The notes below the pieces were generated by a model that was given only the letters and a program-made list of their open reading frames with translations, was not told the DNA's origin and made no database searches. Below, one piece after another: positions 44,322-56,439 of a stretch of DNA of 64,000 nt. Source of the DNA: Colocasia esculenta (taxonomy: Eukaryota > Streptophyta > Magnoliopsida > Alismatales > Araceae). Positions within the stretch are counted from its first letter, which is position 1. Each line of letters starts with the position of its first letter. Where the stretch lies: the NCBI GenBank assembly GCA_014218235.1, contig CM024756.1, forward strand, positions 77,870,152-77,934,151, read 5' to 3'. Position numbers and translations under genes: made by a program.

Positions 44322-45548
44322 GATTGCGACGTCGATCTTGTCACGTTCAGAACGCGACGGGATGACTGTCGCAATCCATTCCCAGAACGCGGCCTATCGG
44401 GTCGTCGCGTTCTGGTGGTCGGTGCCTGAGTCCGACAGGATTCAGACAGGAGCTTGGATTGCGGGACAAACTTAAACCAACTAATACAGGAGGCTTTAGA
44501 AATTGAGAACAAATCGTACAGTGCATGAAAATTTGTGAAACCAAATCTAAACGACTCTATACAGGCCAGGGTACATGCAATTATAGGAATTTGAAAACTA
44601 TAAAGGTTTCGACATGCTTCAGTCAAGTTAAATAGGAAGAACATGGAACAAGAATCAGCTGGAGTAAAAGAATTAATTCACCCATTGGAGTAGATGAAAT
44701 TAGGGCTTCTAGGGGCGAATGAAAGGTAACACGCATCAGAACATCCAGTAAAAATTTCGTGGCCTAGAATTAAGTACATATGAAGAACAAGATTAAAGAT
44801 GAAGGGTCGAGGTCATGGAGGTCACAGAACTTGGAAAATTGAGAACTAAAGATATGCTCGATGGAAAAATGAAACTAAAGGGATTTTGTTCCTGATAGAC
44901 AAGACATCCTACAGAAAAAGTTTCATGGTTTATGCTCGTGAGAATGCCTACCTTTGATTGTTTTCTTCTTATAGGGTTAAGAACTTGAAGAACTCGGGGA
45001 AGAACTTGAGAGATCCTCTTCTCCACAAATTCTCCCCCTCTTGGCCTCTCCTCCTGGTCTAGGAACCTCTTGGCAGGAGCTAGGGCCGGCTATGAGGGTT
45101 TAAGAGAAGTATTTAAGCTTCTCCCTATTCCCTTTCCTAGTTTAAGTCTAACTCCTATTACATTCCAAATTTCCTATTTTCCTCTCCCCTTTTTAAGCAA
45201 GAGATCTCCTATTTGGGTTGGGAGAGAGGGGATTTCATGGCCAATCAATTAGGGTAGGTTTAGGAATCCAATTCTAACTCAAACTAGTTATTTAATGTAT
45301 TAAATATCTCTTTTCTATTTTAGTAATATTTTAGTTATGAATTTTAGGTATTTATCTATTATTCCCCTTTTTAAAATCTCTATTTTAGCCCACTAATTTC
45401 TAATGGGTCCATTTAATAAAGCCCATTACTTATTATCATTTGATGGGTTTTATTTAATTCACTTTTCTTTGATTTTCTAATTGCTTTTATTTTGTTATTA
45501 TTTATTTTATTTTATTATTTATTTTTTTGAAAAATCCAGTTTGCTACA
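44322..45548 (-). repeat. E6 3' LTR, proximal part
   Basis: Matches 51890-53104. Starts with the end of the CGCGAC array after E7 and ends TTGCTACA (LTR start TGTAGCAA on minus) at 45548, next to the PPT (AAGAGGGGGAGGA at 45549-45561). Confidence 0.88.
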
Positions 45549-46098
45549 TCCTCCCCCTCTTAAAAGAATTTGGTCCCCAAATTCATATGATCATAATGGA
45601 GGGAATGTCTTACTGAAAAGATCGGGGTAGTTCCGTCTGATGGTTCCTTCCGGTTCCCAGGTTGCTTCTTCCACTCCACGGTTATTCCATAGGACTTTCA
45701 CCACATGGACGGGACAGTTCCTGAGTTTGTTGTATCTTCCGTTCCAGTATCTTGACTGGCTTCTCTTCGTATGTCACATCCTTGTTCAACACCAACTTCT
45801 CGTGGCGAATGATGTGCGTGGGGTTGTACACATATTTCCTAAGCATGGAACACATTGTGTACACATGACAGATCCGGTGGCAACGCCAGCCGGTATGCAA
45901 CCTCACCAACCCTTTCCAGTACTTCAAAAGGACTGATGAATCTAGGGCTGAGCTTTCCCTTTACACCGAATCTTTGCATGCCACGAGTAGGTGACACTTT
46001 TAGAAATACATGATCACCCACTTGAAATTCCAGATCTCACATTCTTTTGTCCGCGTAGCTCTTCTGTCTGGATTGGGCAATCTTGAGCTGGTCTTTGA
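45549..46098 (-). pseudogene. pol: E6 integrase C-terminus and chromodomain
   Basis: 46021-45839 gives MGDHVFLKVSPTRGMQRFGV and KLSPRFISPFEVLERVGEVA. 45927-45682 continues MLRKYVYNPTHIIRHEKLVL and EEKPVKILERKIQQ. The end of the chromodomain is in another frame to about 45600. It parallels E2 at 9960-10392. Confidence 0.83.
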
Positions 46099-46880
46099 TT
46101 ACCTGATGTCCTTTGTTGTCCATTGTACCATGTCTGGGCCTAGCCATTGTTGTACTCCAACCTCATTCCAGCATGCAGGAGATCTACAGTTCCTTCCGTA
46201 GAGTGCTTCGAATGGTGTCATCTTAATGCTTGCCTGATAACTATTGTTATAGGCGAACTCAACTAGGGGTAGGTGCTCATTCCAATAACCTTGAAAATCT
46301 CTAGTGCAAGCTCTCAACATGTCTTCCACTATTTGGTTGGTTCTTTCAGTTTGCCCATCGGTTTGTGGATGGAATGCGGTACTAAAGTTGAGTTTAGTAC
46401 CCAGTGCACCTTTCAGTCCTTTCCAAAATGAGATGTGAATCTCGGATCTCGATCTGAAACAATAGATGATGGAATGCCATCTAGTCTTACAATCTCCTTG
46501 ACATATAAGGCAGCTAGTACCTCTACTGACCACTTACTCTTTATAGGTAGAAAGTGGGTGGATTTGGTTAGTCGGTCCACAATGACCCATATAGTGTCGA
46601 GTCCACCACGAGTCTTGGGTAAACCCATAATGAAGTCCATGTCGATGCTTTCCCATTTCCATTCCAGAATATCAAGTGGTCTGAGTACACCCGCAGGGCG
46701 CAGGTGTTCGACTTTTACTTGTTGGCAAGTAAGGAGTGAGCAGTATGCTCGGCTACCTCTCTCTTCATGTTCGGCCACCAAAACGTTCTTTTCATGTCTT
46801 GATACATTTTGGTACCTCCAGGATGAATAGTGTACTTTGTCTTGTGGGCTTCATCCATTAGCTTTCTCTTCAATTCTTCA
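46099..46880 (-). pseudogene. pol: E6 integrase
   Basis: 46781-46413 has LLTCQQVKVEHLRPAGVLRP, MDFIMGLPKTRGGLDTIWVI (first Asp) and SIVSDRDPRFTSHF (second Asp). A one-base break there shifts to 46533-46099, which carries FHPQTDGQTERTNQIVEDML with the catalytic Glu and EFAYNNSYQASIKMTPFEAL. All three catalytic residues are present but in two frames. Confidence 0.86.
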
Positions 46881-47636
46881 TTGTCAGGAACTCATGTCCT
46901 TCCTTGAAAGACAAGCCTTCCATCTTCGGTCATAGCAAAGTCCGGCCTTTCGGCTAGAGTTTCCTTGATGCGAACTAAGAACAGATCATTGTCTTGTTGG
47001 GCTTTGATCTCTTCCAGCATGTCGGATTGAATCTTGATATTAGCAACCAAGACTCGATCATCACTATGTTCAATGGTTAAGTCTAACCTTGCAAATTGTT
47101 CTAGTAGTTGCATCTCGCCAAGGACTAGACTCGAAACAGATGCCATCGGCTTTCTACTAAGAGCGTCACCCACGACATTTCCCTTGCCAGGATGGTATTG
47201 GATGTGGAAGTCGTAATCTTTCAAGTATTCCAGCCATCTCCTTCGTCTCATGTTGAGTTCCTTCTGAGATAATAAATACTTCAGACTTTTATGCTTTGAG
47301 TAGACAGTGAATTACTCGCCATATAGATAATGTCTCCAAATCTTCAAGGCGAAGACCACAACAGCTAGCTCGAGATCATGTACAGGGTAGTTGACTTCAT
47401 GTGACTTCAGTTGTCTTAAAGAATAGGCGATGACCTTCTCCTTGTGCATGAGTACACACCCTAACCCAGTTCCTGAGGCATCGATGTAGATAGAGAAACC
47501 CTCTCCCTCTATTTGCAGAGTGAGAATAGGTCCTGAGGTAAGACAGTCTTTGAGAGTTTGGAAACTTTTCTCACACTCTTTACTCCAAGAGTATGGGTTC
47601 TCCTTTCATGTCAGACGTGTGAGAGGAACAGCAATC
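46881..47636 (-). pseudogene. pol: E6 RNase H and tether
   Basis: 47251-46892 covers MRRRRWLEYLKDYDFHIQYH, GKGNVVGDALSRKPM and the tether. Upstream RNase H reads YIDASGTGLGCVLM (first Asp of TDAS kept, Thr changed to Ile) and YSKHKSLKYL with Lys for the usual Asp (SDHKSLKYL in E2), with several stops. Confidence 0.8.
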
Positions 47637-48545
47637 CTTTAGAAGTTCTTGATGAACCGCCGGTAGTAACCAACCAGTCCTATGAAGCTTCTGATCTCGG
47701 CGACGTTGGTTGGTCTCTCCCAATTGAGTACAACTTCCACTTTGGAGGGATCAACGGAGATGTCGTGCATTGAGATAACATGGCCCAAGAAAGACACTTC
47801 TTCGAGCCAGAAGTCACACTTGCTTAGTTTTGCATACAGCTTGTTGTCCTGCAAGACTTGTAGCACTATCTTTAGATGGTCTTCATACTCTTCTTTGGTC
47901 CTTAAGTATATGAGGATGTCGTCGATAAAGACGACCACGAACTTGTCGAGGTATGGACGATATATGTTGTTCATGAGTTGCATGAAGACTGCAAGAGCAT
48001 TGGTTAGACCAAAAGGTATAACAACAAATTCGTAGTGTCCATACCTGCTCCTGAAGGCCGTTTGAAAATATCGTCATCCTTGATCCTCATTTGATGATAC
48101 CCAGATCGATGGTCGATCTTGGAGAAATATTGAGCTCCCGATATTTGGTCGAACAGTTCATCGACCCTGGGTAGTGGGTACTTATTCTTGATGGTGAGTT
48201 GTTTGAGTTGTCGATAGTCATATAGAGCCTCATCGATCCATCCTTCTTTTTGACGAACAACACGGGTGCTCCCCATGGGGAAGTTCTTGGTCTGATGAAC
48301 CCTTTTTTCAACAGCTCCATCAATTGTGCCTTCAATTCCTTTAACTCGGCAAGGGACATCCGGTATGGTTGACGTGATACCGGGGCAGCTCCAGGGACCA
48401 GCTCGATGGCGAAGTTGACATCACGTTCCGGGGGAATCCCTGACAGATCTTCAGGAAACACATCGGGGAAATCCTGGACTATGTGGATGTCTTCTATCTT
48501 AGAACCCTTCTTTTCCACAAATACGGCTGCTAGGAAAGCATACAA
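47637..48545 (-). pseudogene. pol: E6 reverse transcriptase
   Basis: 48545-48087 has VFPEDLSGIPPERDVNFAIE, RQPYRMSLAELKELKAQLME and VKKKDGSMRL. The part 48276-48004 continues in another frame (YPLPRVDELFDQISGAQYFS). 47983-47639 has the catalytic FIDDILIYL and KCDFWLEEVSFLGHVI, with the Trp that E2 and E3 lost. Confidence 0.85.
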
Positions 48546-49951
48546 CCTTTTCTTATCATGTTGTGGGCTTTTATGGCGGTGATTAGAGACATCCGTCTTA
48601 CATGTCTGATTCCAGAGAATGCCAATTTAGGAAAGTCACTAAGGTAACCTTTCCTTTCTTACAGTCAACACTTGCCCCATATGTGGACAACCAGTCGGCT
48701 CCCAAAATTACATCATAGCCTTCCATGGACATACACACCAGGTCGGCTTTTAGGTTATGGTCTCCGATCATTACATCGGCAAATGGGAAACTTGTTCAGT
48801 TTTCTCATTTTCCTCTAGTGGTGTTGTGACAGAGAACTCACAACCCATGGATATAGGATTTGCAGTTAGGGTATCAGCAAAGTGTTGAGATATAAAAGAA
48901 TGAGTAGCTCCAATATCGAAAAGAACAAATGCTGATAAGGAGAAAACATGTAGAGCACCTTCTACCATGCCTCCTTCCATAGCAGGTTCCTCTTCATGTA
49001 GGGCTTGCAGTTTTCCCTGTCTCTTAGGCGCATTAGGGTGCTTCTCATTGTCCTTCAGTAGCGGGCACTGGGGAATGTGGTGCTCACGGCTCCCACAGCG
49101 CAGGCACGCGCCGGCTTTCCTCCAGCACTCGTCAGTGGTGTGACCAAGCTTATCACAATGCTTGCAGTTGCTCTTGGCTAGAGTGTTGGGTAGAATGGCC
49201 TTGGGTTTCCTTTCATGGCTAGGTCCCTCCGTGATGTTGAAGGGATGCTTCTTGTGGTCGTTCGGCTTAGCAGATGATTGACCAGAGGTCAATTCCTTTT
49301 TCACGAACTTCCCTTTGATACGGTCGGTGAAGTCCGTAGCATCTTCCAGTAGCTGAGCCTTCTTGACCATCTTGGCGTAGGTCTGGATGTCGAGAGGTGC
49401 CAGTTGGGTAATGTATTGAGGCTTAAGGCCGTTGAGGAAACGCTTAGCCTTCATTCTCTCAGTGTTCACCAAGTGCTCAGCATACCTTGCCAGTCTAGAG
49501 AACTGTGCTTCATATTCGGCCACAGTCAAGCTCCGCTGTTTCAGAGCAGCGAATTTCGCAGCCTTTCTTTCTTGGACACGCTCGGAGAAGTATTTGGAGT
49601 TGAAAGCTTCTTTGAACTCATTCCAGGTGAATTGCACATTCTCCCTAGTAGCTTCCACTAACTCCTACTAGGCACGGCGTCCTTCTCTAGTTGGAATGTG
49701 GCCAGTAGCAGCTTATCTCCTGTTGCACATTGCATTACACAGAAAATTCTTTCTGTTTCCTTCAGCTAGTGCTCGGCTTCATCCGGATCCGTGGATCCAC
49801 TGAACCTAGGTGGGTTCAGAATTCTAAAGATACGATGCAGATCGCCTGCACCGACACGATTACCCCCGCCTTGCATAGCTTGCATGATGGCACGAGTCAA
49901 CTCTTGGATGGTTTGTTGCATGCCACTCATTTGAGCACGTTCAGCAGTCAT
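48546..49951 (-). pseudogene. gag: E6 gag and protease
   Basis: Start MTAERAQMSGMQQ at 49951; TAG at codon 62. The frame 49658-48771 (295 residues) holds the capsid (FNSKYFSERVQERKAAKF, LNGLKPQYITQLAPLD), zinc knuckles CKHCDKLGHTTDEC and CLRCGSREHHIPQC, and runs directly into protease VLFDIGATHSFIS, where the DTG is DIG. Gag-protease in one frame fits single-ORF chromoviruses. The protease remainder (48770-48546) is in another frame. Confidence 0.86.
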
Positions 49952-50136
49952 CTTTGTCGCTTAGTTCCCACAAACATAACTTACTATTATGATACTCATG
50001 TGAAATTTAATTCATGCGTGTGTGAGTTTATTTTAGCTAGTTACCCTTGGCTCTAACCTCAACTCATATAGGTGGATAATTGACTCTAGTCGAGGAAGGT
50101 TAACCTAGATCATCCTATACTTAAGAATAACCTAGG

Positions 50137-50148
50137 CTCTGCTACCAT
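50137..50148 (-). other. E6 primer binding site (one mismatch)
   Basis: Minus strand TGGTAGCAGAGC, six bases from the LTR; T-to-G relative to E2. Confidence 0.85.
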
Positions 50149-50154
50149 AAAACT

Positions 50155-53104
50155 GTCACGCCCCGACGCGGAATATCAGAACGCGAGGCAGTTGCAAGTA
50201 AACGGGGATAGAGCATATACTAGACATCAACCATTGCACAATGTATAATACTAAGGCAAACCTTCTCATTAATATATTCCAATGTCTAGTTACAACCACT
50301 AATATCAGAGCCAATCTATAGGGCCCAATTACATTGAAATAAAAGTAAAGGACTAAACTCCAACCCTAACTACTACAACGCGAAACATAGCAATAGGATG
50401 CTAGGGTACTCATGACATCACTCCAGGTCATTCCCGTCCTCTTGAGTGTATGGTTCATCCTCGGTCTCACCTGAGAACACAACGAGAAATAACACAGGGT
50501 GAGCGAACATCACCCAGTAGGACTTAAATCTCAATATTCAAGCAGGCTTTAAATAGTTAATGCATTAAAGGTAGAGTAACTAATGATAGAGCGAGAGAGT
50601 CAAGTAAAAGATAGCAAGATAGCACGTGAACGAAATAGTACAACTTTCCAAAAATAACACAGTGTCGGGAATAGCACAACAATAGCAGGATGGCCATAGC
50701 ACAATAGCACAAGTATAGTAATAGCACAACGAGTATAGTATAGCACTTTGTTATCAATGGACAATGAGAGAATATAGCACTTTTTGATTGTCATTTAGAT
50801 AGTCGAGATAGATTGCACTTGAGTGTAATGCCAAACACTCTGATCATCTAGCTCCCATGGCCACTAGCACTTTCGGGTGCACATCCCAGGACCAGATCGG
50901 GCCCTTTATATTTTGCCAAGCATTTGTTATATTGTTTATCTTTTAGACAATCAGTCAATGGCCAATATAGAGTACGAAGAATAGATAAGCGCACTAGATG
51001 AATAGACGAGATAGTAGAGTGAACGTGAATAGATGAGCGCATAGAGGGTAGATGAGAGCTAGTGGACATTGCACGTAACACGTCGAGTAAACAGGTGATA
51101 ATAATAGTTGCACAACACGCGCACTTGTATTGGCAGTCAGGTGGAATTCACGACCCTACCACTGGCCTTGTTATGCACAAGCCCAAGGGTCTGGCGTGAT
51201 TCAAGACGAGAGTGAACTTCTAATAGCCGATTGGATCATATTGATCCCTAAAGGGTTTTCATAGGCGTTAGGATACAACCGGCTCGTCGACCTTGTGAGA
51301 ATCTCTGCACAAAGGAGACTTACGGAGGCCTTGAACAAAGACTCACTAGTCTGGTAGAAGCAGTATCCATCGGAGAGTTTGTCCAAGTCAGAAAGAGGGT
51401 AATTATGGAAACAATGCTCAACGTTCTAGAGGAGTTCTAGAAGAGTGGAGCGTCGAGATCGGTGTTTCAAAACAATGCAAAAATCGAGAACAAGTTAATT
51501 ATAAATAAGGCAATTTAATGCATAATTACCAGATATATTATGCCAATTAAGCCATATTTGGATGGTTCAAAGTGTGTGCATGTGTCATGAAATCTTGGAT
51601 GGAAATTAGCCATGTGTATGTATTTTAAATCACATATAAAAGTTCAATTTATATTAAGTGCATTTACTGCGTATAACTGAGAATTAAGGGTATAAGCACA
51701 GTAGCAATTTGAGTATTTGCAAAACAGGGGGGTTTTCTGCAAAAACCTGTCAACGTGATGCACCCATGAAAGGGTTGCGATGGGTTCAGGGTAGAACGCG
51801 ACAGAGCCTTGCATGGATCGCGACGGGGTGTTCAGAACCGGCGCTAAGAATGCGACAGGGTCATATGAGGAACGCGACAGGACAGGCACAGGGATCGCGA
51901 CGTCGATCCTATCACGTTCAGAACGCAACGGGATGATTGTCGCAATCCAACCCCAAAACGCGCCTATCAGGCCATCGCGTTCTGGTGGTTAGTGCCTGAG
52001 TCCGACAAGATTCAGATAGGACCTTGGATTGTGGGCCAAACATAAACCAATTGATACAAGAGGCTTTAGAAATTGAGAACAAATCGTACAGCGCATGAAA
52101 ATTATGAAACCAAATCTAAACGACTCTAGATAGGCTAGGGTACATGCAGTTTATTGGAATATGAAAACTATAAAGGTTTCGACATGCTTCAGTCATGTTA
52201 AACAGGAAGAACATGGAACAGGAATCAGTTGGAGTAAAAGAATTAATTCGCCCATTGGAGTAGATTAAAATTAGGGCTTCTAGGGGCAAAGGAAAGGTAA
52301 CACGCATCAGAACATCAGTAAAAATTTTGTGGCCTAGAATTAAGTACACATGAAGAACAAGATTAAAGATGAAGGGTCGGGGTCATGGAGTTCACAGAAC
52401 TTGGAAAATTGAGAACTAAAATTTGCTCGATGGAAAATATGAAACCAAAGGCTTTTGTTCCTGATAGACGAGACATCCTACAGAAAAAGTTTCATGGTTT
52501 ATGCTCATGAGAAGCCTACATTTGATTATTTTCTTCTTCTAGGGTTAAGAACTTGAAGAACTCGGGGAAGAACTTGAGAGATCCATCTTCTCCATGATTC
52601 TCCCCCTCTTGGCCTCTCCTCCTGATCCAGGAACCTCTTGGCACGAGCTAAGGCCGGCTATGAGGGTTTAAGAGAAGTATTTAAGCTTCTCCCTATTCCC
52701 TTTCCTAGTTTAAGTGTAACTCCTATTAAATTCCGAATTTTCAATTTTCCTCTCCCCTTTTTAAGCAAGAGATCTCCTATTTGGGTTGGGAGAGAGGGGA
52801 TTTCGTGGCCAATCAATTAGGGTAGGTTTAGGAATCCAATTCTAACTCAAACTAGCTATTTAATGTATTAAATATCTCTTTTCTATTTTAGTAATATTTT
52901 AGTTACGAATTTTAGATATTTCTCTATTATTCCCCTTTTTAAAATCTCTATTTTAGCCCACTAATTTCTAATGGGTCCATTTAATAAAGCCCATTACTTA
53001 TTTTCATTTGATGGGTTTTATTTAATTCTCTTTTCTTTGATTTTCTTATTACTTTTATTATTATTGTTATTATTTATTTAATTTTTAAAATCCAGGTTGC
53101 TACA
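50155..53104 (-). repeat. E6 5' LTR (2950 bp)
   Basis: TGTCACGCCCC at 50155 to GGTTGCTACA at 53104, followed by the GAAGC duplication. Uninterrupted reference for the family: ATAGCAC repeats at 50615-50785, CGCGAC array at 51754-51901, TATA-like TTAAATACTT at about 52675-52684. Frames at 51644-51936 and elsewhere are LTR sequence. Confidence 0.9.
51754..51901. promoter_or_regulatory. CGCGAC periodic array in E6 5' LTR
   Basis: Motifs at 51754, 51776, 51797, 51819, 51851, 51873 and 51896: intervals 22, 21, 22, 32, 22, 23, identical to the 3' LTR. The first is CGTGAT here and CGCGAC in the 3' LTR. Confidence 0.8.
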
Positions 53105-53970
53105 GAAGCTCTGCTTGGAATCAAAGTTAATTTTAATAAAGAAGGGTTAGGTTTTAATCCTTTAAAGAAGAAAGAAGTATGGTTGAAAACCATCCCATTC
53201 ATTTCTTCAACAAACTCAGAAGCTTCCACTTCAAGAAAACAAGCTAATGAGAAGAACATTCAAAATATTGAGAAAACAGAGACAATAAAAAATTCTGAAA
53301 GTGGAAAGTCAAACAAAAAGAATAAAATAGGTGCTGGAATCAAACCTATGCCACAGGGAAACAAAAATTGGAAGTCACATGATTGGGTAAGTCGACGCTA
53401 TGCTTATGATGGGTCGACACATTCACACACTCAACCACAGAACATGGTCAGGTAGACTCGTGATAGGCCAACACCTTCACATGTCTGGTCAAAGAACAGA
53501 TGGACACATGGTAGGTCAACACCTACTCACATAAAATCACAAACATGTCTAGGTGGAGTCATGCAAGTCGACACTATCCGTACAGAGTGTCGACACATTT
53601 CTATGGTTTTGCTAAATCTGATCAATCTGAATATCCTAAAAGGTTTAGCAGTCAAAATAATTTTTGGTTTCATCTAAGAGACACTGGTGGGAAGTATGAA
53701 AGAAAATTCATGAACATGAAGAAAAATATAGTTTCAAAAATTCCTAAAAATATCAGAAAAAATAAAAAACAACATGAAATTAGAAACATAATCAAACCCA
53801 TAGTGAAGAGGCAAGCCTGGATTCTTAAAAATGTGTTTTCTTATGTGCTTGATCTGGGTGAAGTGAAGGGACCCAAATGTACTTGGGCTCCAAAGAATTT
53901 TCTTTGTTTGTTTTTGCAAGTATGTCTTACAGCCAAGAACAACAAGTGGTATCTAGATAGTGGCTGTTGA
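53105..53970 (+). pseudogene. E5 gag-pro spacer and protease start
   Basis: 53183-53455 is Ser/Asn/Lys-rich (EASTSRKQANEKNIQNIEKT). 53545-53970 ends GEVKGPKCTWAPKNF, then KWYLDSGC, the protease active site, followed by a TGA where Ser is expected. GTCGAC occurs at 53391, 53413 (22 bp apart), 53577 and 53589, with decayed copies at 53452-53520. Confidence 0.8.
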
Positions 53971-54446
53971 AGACATATGACTGGAGACAAAGACAAATTC
54001 TGTCTTCTGTCTGAAAAGAATGCTGGTCATGTTACCTACGGTGGAAATAACAAAGGTAAGATTATCGGTTCACGTAAGGTAGGAAAAAATCCTTCTAATT
54101 CAATTGATGATGTACTCTTGGTGGAAGGATTAGAGTACTACCTTCTGAGTATTAGCCAACTATGTGACAAGGGTCACTAGGTAATCTTTGACTCCTTTGG
54201 TTGTACAATTTTTCAACAAAATTCAAATTGTGTGAAGTTTTTTGGATAGAGAATTAACAATGTCTACATGGTTGATCTGGATGAAGCAGAAAACACCAAT
54301 CTATGTTTAACTACCAATAAATGATCTTGCTTGTTTATGGCATCGTAGATTAGGTCATGCTAGCTACAACATGTTGCATAAATTGGTTAAATTCAACATG
54401 GTGAAAGGCTTACCTGAAATTTCTTTTAAACAAAACTTGAAAATCT
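53971..54446 (+). pseudogene. pol: E5 protease and GAG-pre-integrase
   Basis: 53977-54180 reads MTGDKDKFCLLSEKNAGHVT, SIDDVLLVEGLEYYLLSISQ, ending at TAG. Then, in broken frames, WHRRLGHASYN-type pre-integrase sequence to about 54446. Confidence 0.82.
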
Positions 54447-54920
54447 TTGAAGCATGCACACAGGGTGAGGAAAAAACCAAAATTTTTTAAAAGTAGATCT
54501 AAAAGTCAATCTACTAAACCTTTTGAGCTTATTCACATGGATCTGTTTGGACCCACAAGAACAAACAGTCTAAATGGAAAAAGGTTTGGGTATGTCCTTG
54601 TTGATGACTTTTCGAAATTTACTTGGGTTTTCTTTCTTGCTCACAAGAGTGATTCCTTTATAGAATTTCATGATTTTTACAAGAAAATATGCCAGGAAGG
54701 AAAATTTAAATTAATTTCTATCATGTCAGATCATGGTGGTGAGTTTGAAAATGCTGACTTTGAACAACTTTGCAGGGAAGAAGGAATCTCCAACAAGTTT
54801 TCATCACCGAGGACTCCTGAACAGAATGGAGTTGTAGAAAGGAGAAACCGAACACTCGTGGAAATGGCAAGGACCATGCTGATTGAAAGTGGACTACCAA
54901 GAAAATTCTGGCAGAGGTAG
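54447..54920 (+). pseudogene. pol: E5 integrase catalytic core
   Basis: A 157-residue open stretch with a complete DDE core: HMDLFGPTRTNSL (Asp), VLVDDFSKFTWVFF, MSDHGGEFENADF (Asp) and RTPEQNGVVERRNRTLVEMA (Glu). It stops at TAG right after RKFWQR. Best preserved copia integrase core in the window. Confidence 0.88.
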
Positions 54921-55791
54921 TAAACACTTCATGTTATATAATAAATCGTGCAATGGTAAGGCCTCTTAGCAAAAACACTCCTTATGAATTGTTGAAAGGT
55001 AAGAAAACATCCATTGCTCATTTTAAGGTGTTTGTTGCAAAATGTTTTATCCTGAATAACAATAAAAATGACTTGGACAAATTTGAACCTAAAGGTGAAT
55101 TGGGGATCTTTCTTGGCTATTTTGATCATTCAAGCGCTTATAGAGTTTTTAATGTAAGAGATCAAATTGTTGAAGAATATCCTCATATCATATTTGATGA
55201 ACTTGATGCTGGTTCGTGCAGGGAAAAGAAGATGGAGAATTTTTGAAGAAGAGGAGGAAATGAATTTGCAGCAAAGAAAATGTCAGATGATTGCAAAGGA
55301 TAAGAGTTAGGAAATATAAATGAAGACAGAGATCAGTTGAACATAAGGATGCTAAGAGATCATCATCAGGAAAGTATCATTGGTAATTTACTTGATCCTC
55401 CTAGGATTAGATCTCATTTTAAGATTATTTCTAAACTTGATCAGATGGCTCTTGTTTCTCAAATCGAACCTAAAAATATCGAGGATGTTTTAAAAAATAT
55501 TTTCTGGATTAATGCCATGCAAGATGAACTGAACCAATTTGAAAGAAACAAGATTTGGCATTTGGTTCCAAGACCTTCTTCTCTAAGTGTCATTGGGACT
55601 TAATGGGTTTTTAGAAATAAAACAAGTGAAGAAGGCAAGATAATTAGAAATAAGGCTAGGCTTGTTTCAAAAGGCTACAATCAAGAATTTGGAATTGACT
55701 TTGAAGAGTCTTTTGCTCTGGCACCTAGGCTAGAAGCAATTCAGATTTTGCTTTCTTTTGCATGTGCTCATGGCATAAATTACAGCAAAAG
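54921..55791 (+). pseudogene. pol: E5 integrase C-terminus, linker and RT start
   Basis: 54953-55246: NTPYELLKGKKTSIAHFKVF, LGYFDHSSAYRVFNVRDQIV. 55337-55603: MALVSQIEPKNIEDVLKN, MQDELNQFERNKIWHLVPRP, then TAA at the Trp of the RT entry motif. After it the same frame gives NKARLVSKGYNQEFGIDFEE until E8 starts. Confidence 0.84.
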
Positions 55792-55942
55792 TGTAACGAC
55801 CCTCCTTATATCGGTACGGTTATACCAACCCACATCGATATGATGAACGCCGCTACAGTGGGACATTTACCCAACAGTTATATGATAGGCTGAATGTGAC
55901 GACCCAACCAGCAAACTGGCCCAACAACCGTGCCATTGGTAG

Positions 55943-56006
55943 ACTTCCTAGGAAGTTCACCCATCCTGGGACTACTCCCAACTGAGCACGCTTAACTTCA
56001 GAGTTC
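55943..56006 (-). promoter_or_regulatory. 5S rRNA-like pol III promoter in Cassandra LTR (copy 1)
   Basis: The minus strand contains AAGTTAAGCGTGCT (55998-55985; 5S box A region), GGGAGTAGT and a box C-like GGATGGGTGAACTTCC, as in plant 5S rRNA genes. One C-to-A change in the box C region relative to copy 2. Confidence 0.88.
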
Positions 56007-56375
56007 TTTTCCTGCTCGAGCTCTGAAAATGACTAGTCCGAGTTGTTGGTAGTTTGTTGATTTAGTCCATTTAACATATTCTTATATGGGGTGTTACAAT
56101 CTACCCCTCTTATATAAGAGACGTCCTCGTTGCTGCTCATATATATACACAATCAAACCCTAGGCAGGCAAGATTCTAGAGGTGCCCCCACAGGCTGAAG
56201 AGGTGGCTCCCACTATGTAGCACTTTGTGCCATTATGGCCTCAAGAGGTAGCTCCCATAGTGTAGCACTTTGCCCTGTGTGGCACCTAGTTCCTGCACTT
56301 CCGGCTGCGCAAGTCTCTGATACCATTTGTGACGACCCAACCAGCAACTGGCCCAACAACCGTGCCAGTTGGTAG

Positions 56376-56439
56376 ACTTCCCAGGAAGGTCACCCATCCT
56401 GGGACTACTCCCAACTGAGCACGCTTAACTTCAGAGTTC
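56376..56439 (-). promoter_or_regulatory. 5S rRNA-like pol III promoter in Cassandra LTR (copy 2)
   Basis: Minus strand AAGTTAAGCGTGCT (56431-56418), GGGAGTAGT, GGATGGGTGACCTTCC (56399-56384). Box A, intermediate element and box C keep 5S order and spacing. This is the 5' LTR of the minus-oriented element, so it would drive its transcript. Confidence 0.9.

Larger units (their letters stand above)
33306..53104 (-). mobile_element. E6: Ty3/gypsy chromovirus, same family as E2
   Basis: Minus strand: 5' LTR 53104-50155, PBS, gag-pol 49951-45549, 3' LTR 45548-33306 interrupted by E7 and a LINE. GAAGC flanks both ends (33301-33305 and 53105-53109). Gag, RT, RNase H and integrase run parallel to E2 but keep several residues E2 has lost (Trp after KCDF, Glu in HPQTDGQTERT). 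E6 inserted into E5 gag and is younger than E5, older than E7 and the LINE. Confidence 0.92.
53105..55791 (+). mobile_element. E5: right part (gag end to RT start)
   Basis: Resumes after the GAAGC duplication and continues the E5 polyprotein until E8 inserts at 55792. RT beyond its first ~60 residues, RNase H and the 3' LTR are not in the window. Confidence 0.87.

Noticed and set aside
55943..56439. A genuine 5S rRNA gene
   Set aside because: Only part of the 5S sequence is present, twice, within 204-bp LTRs that have PBS, PPT and a target duplication, so it is Cassandra.
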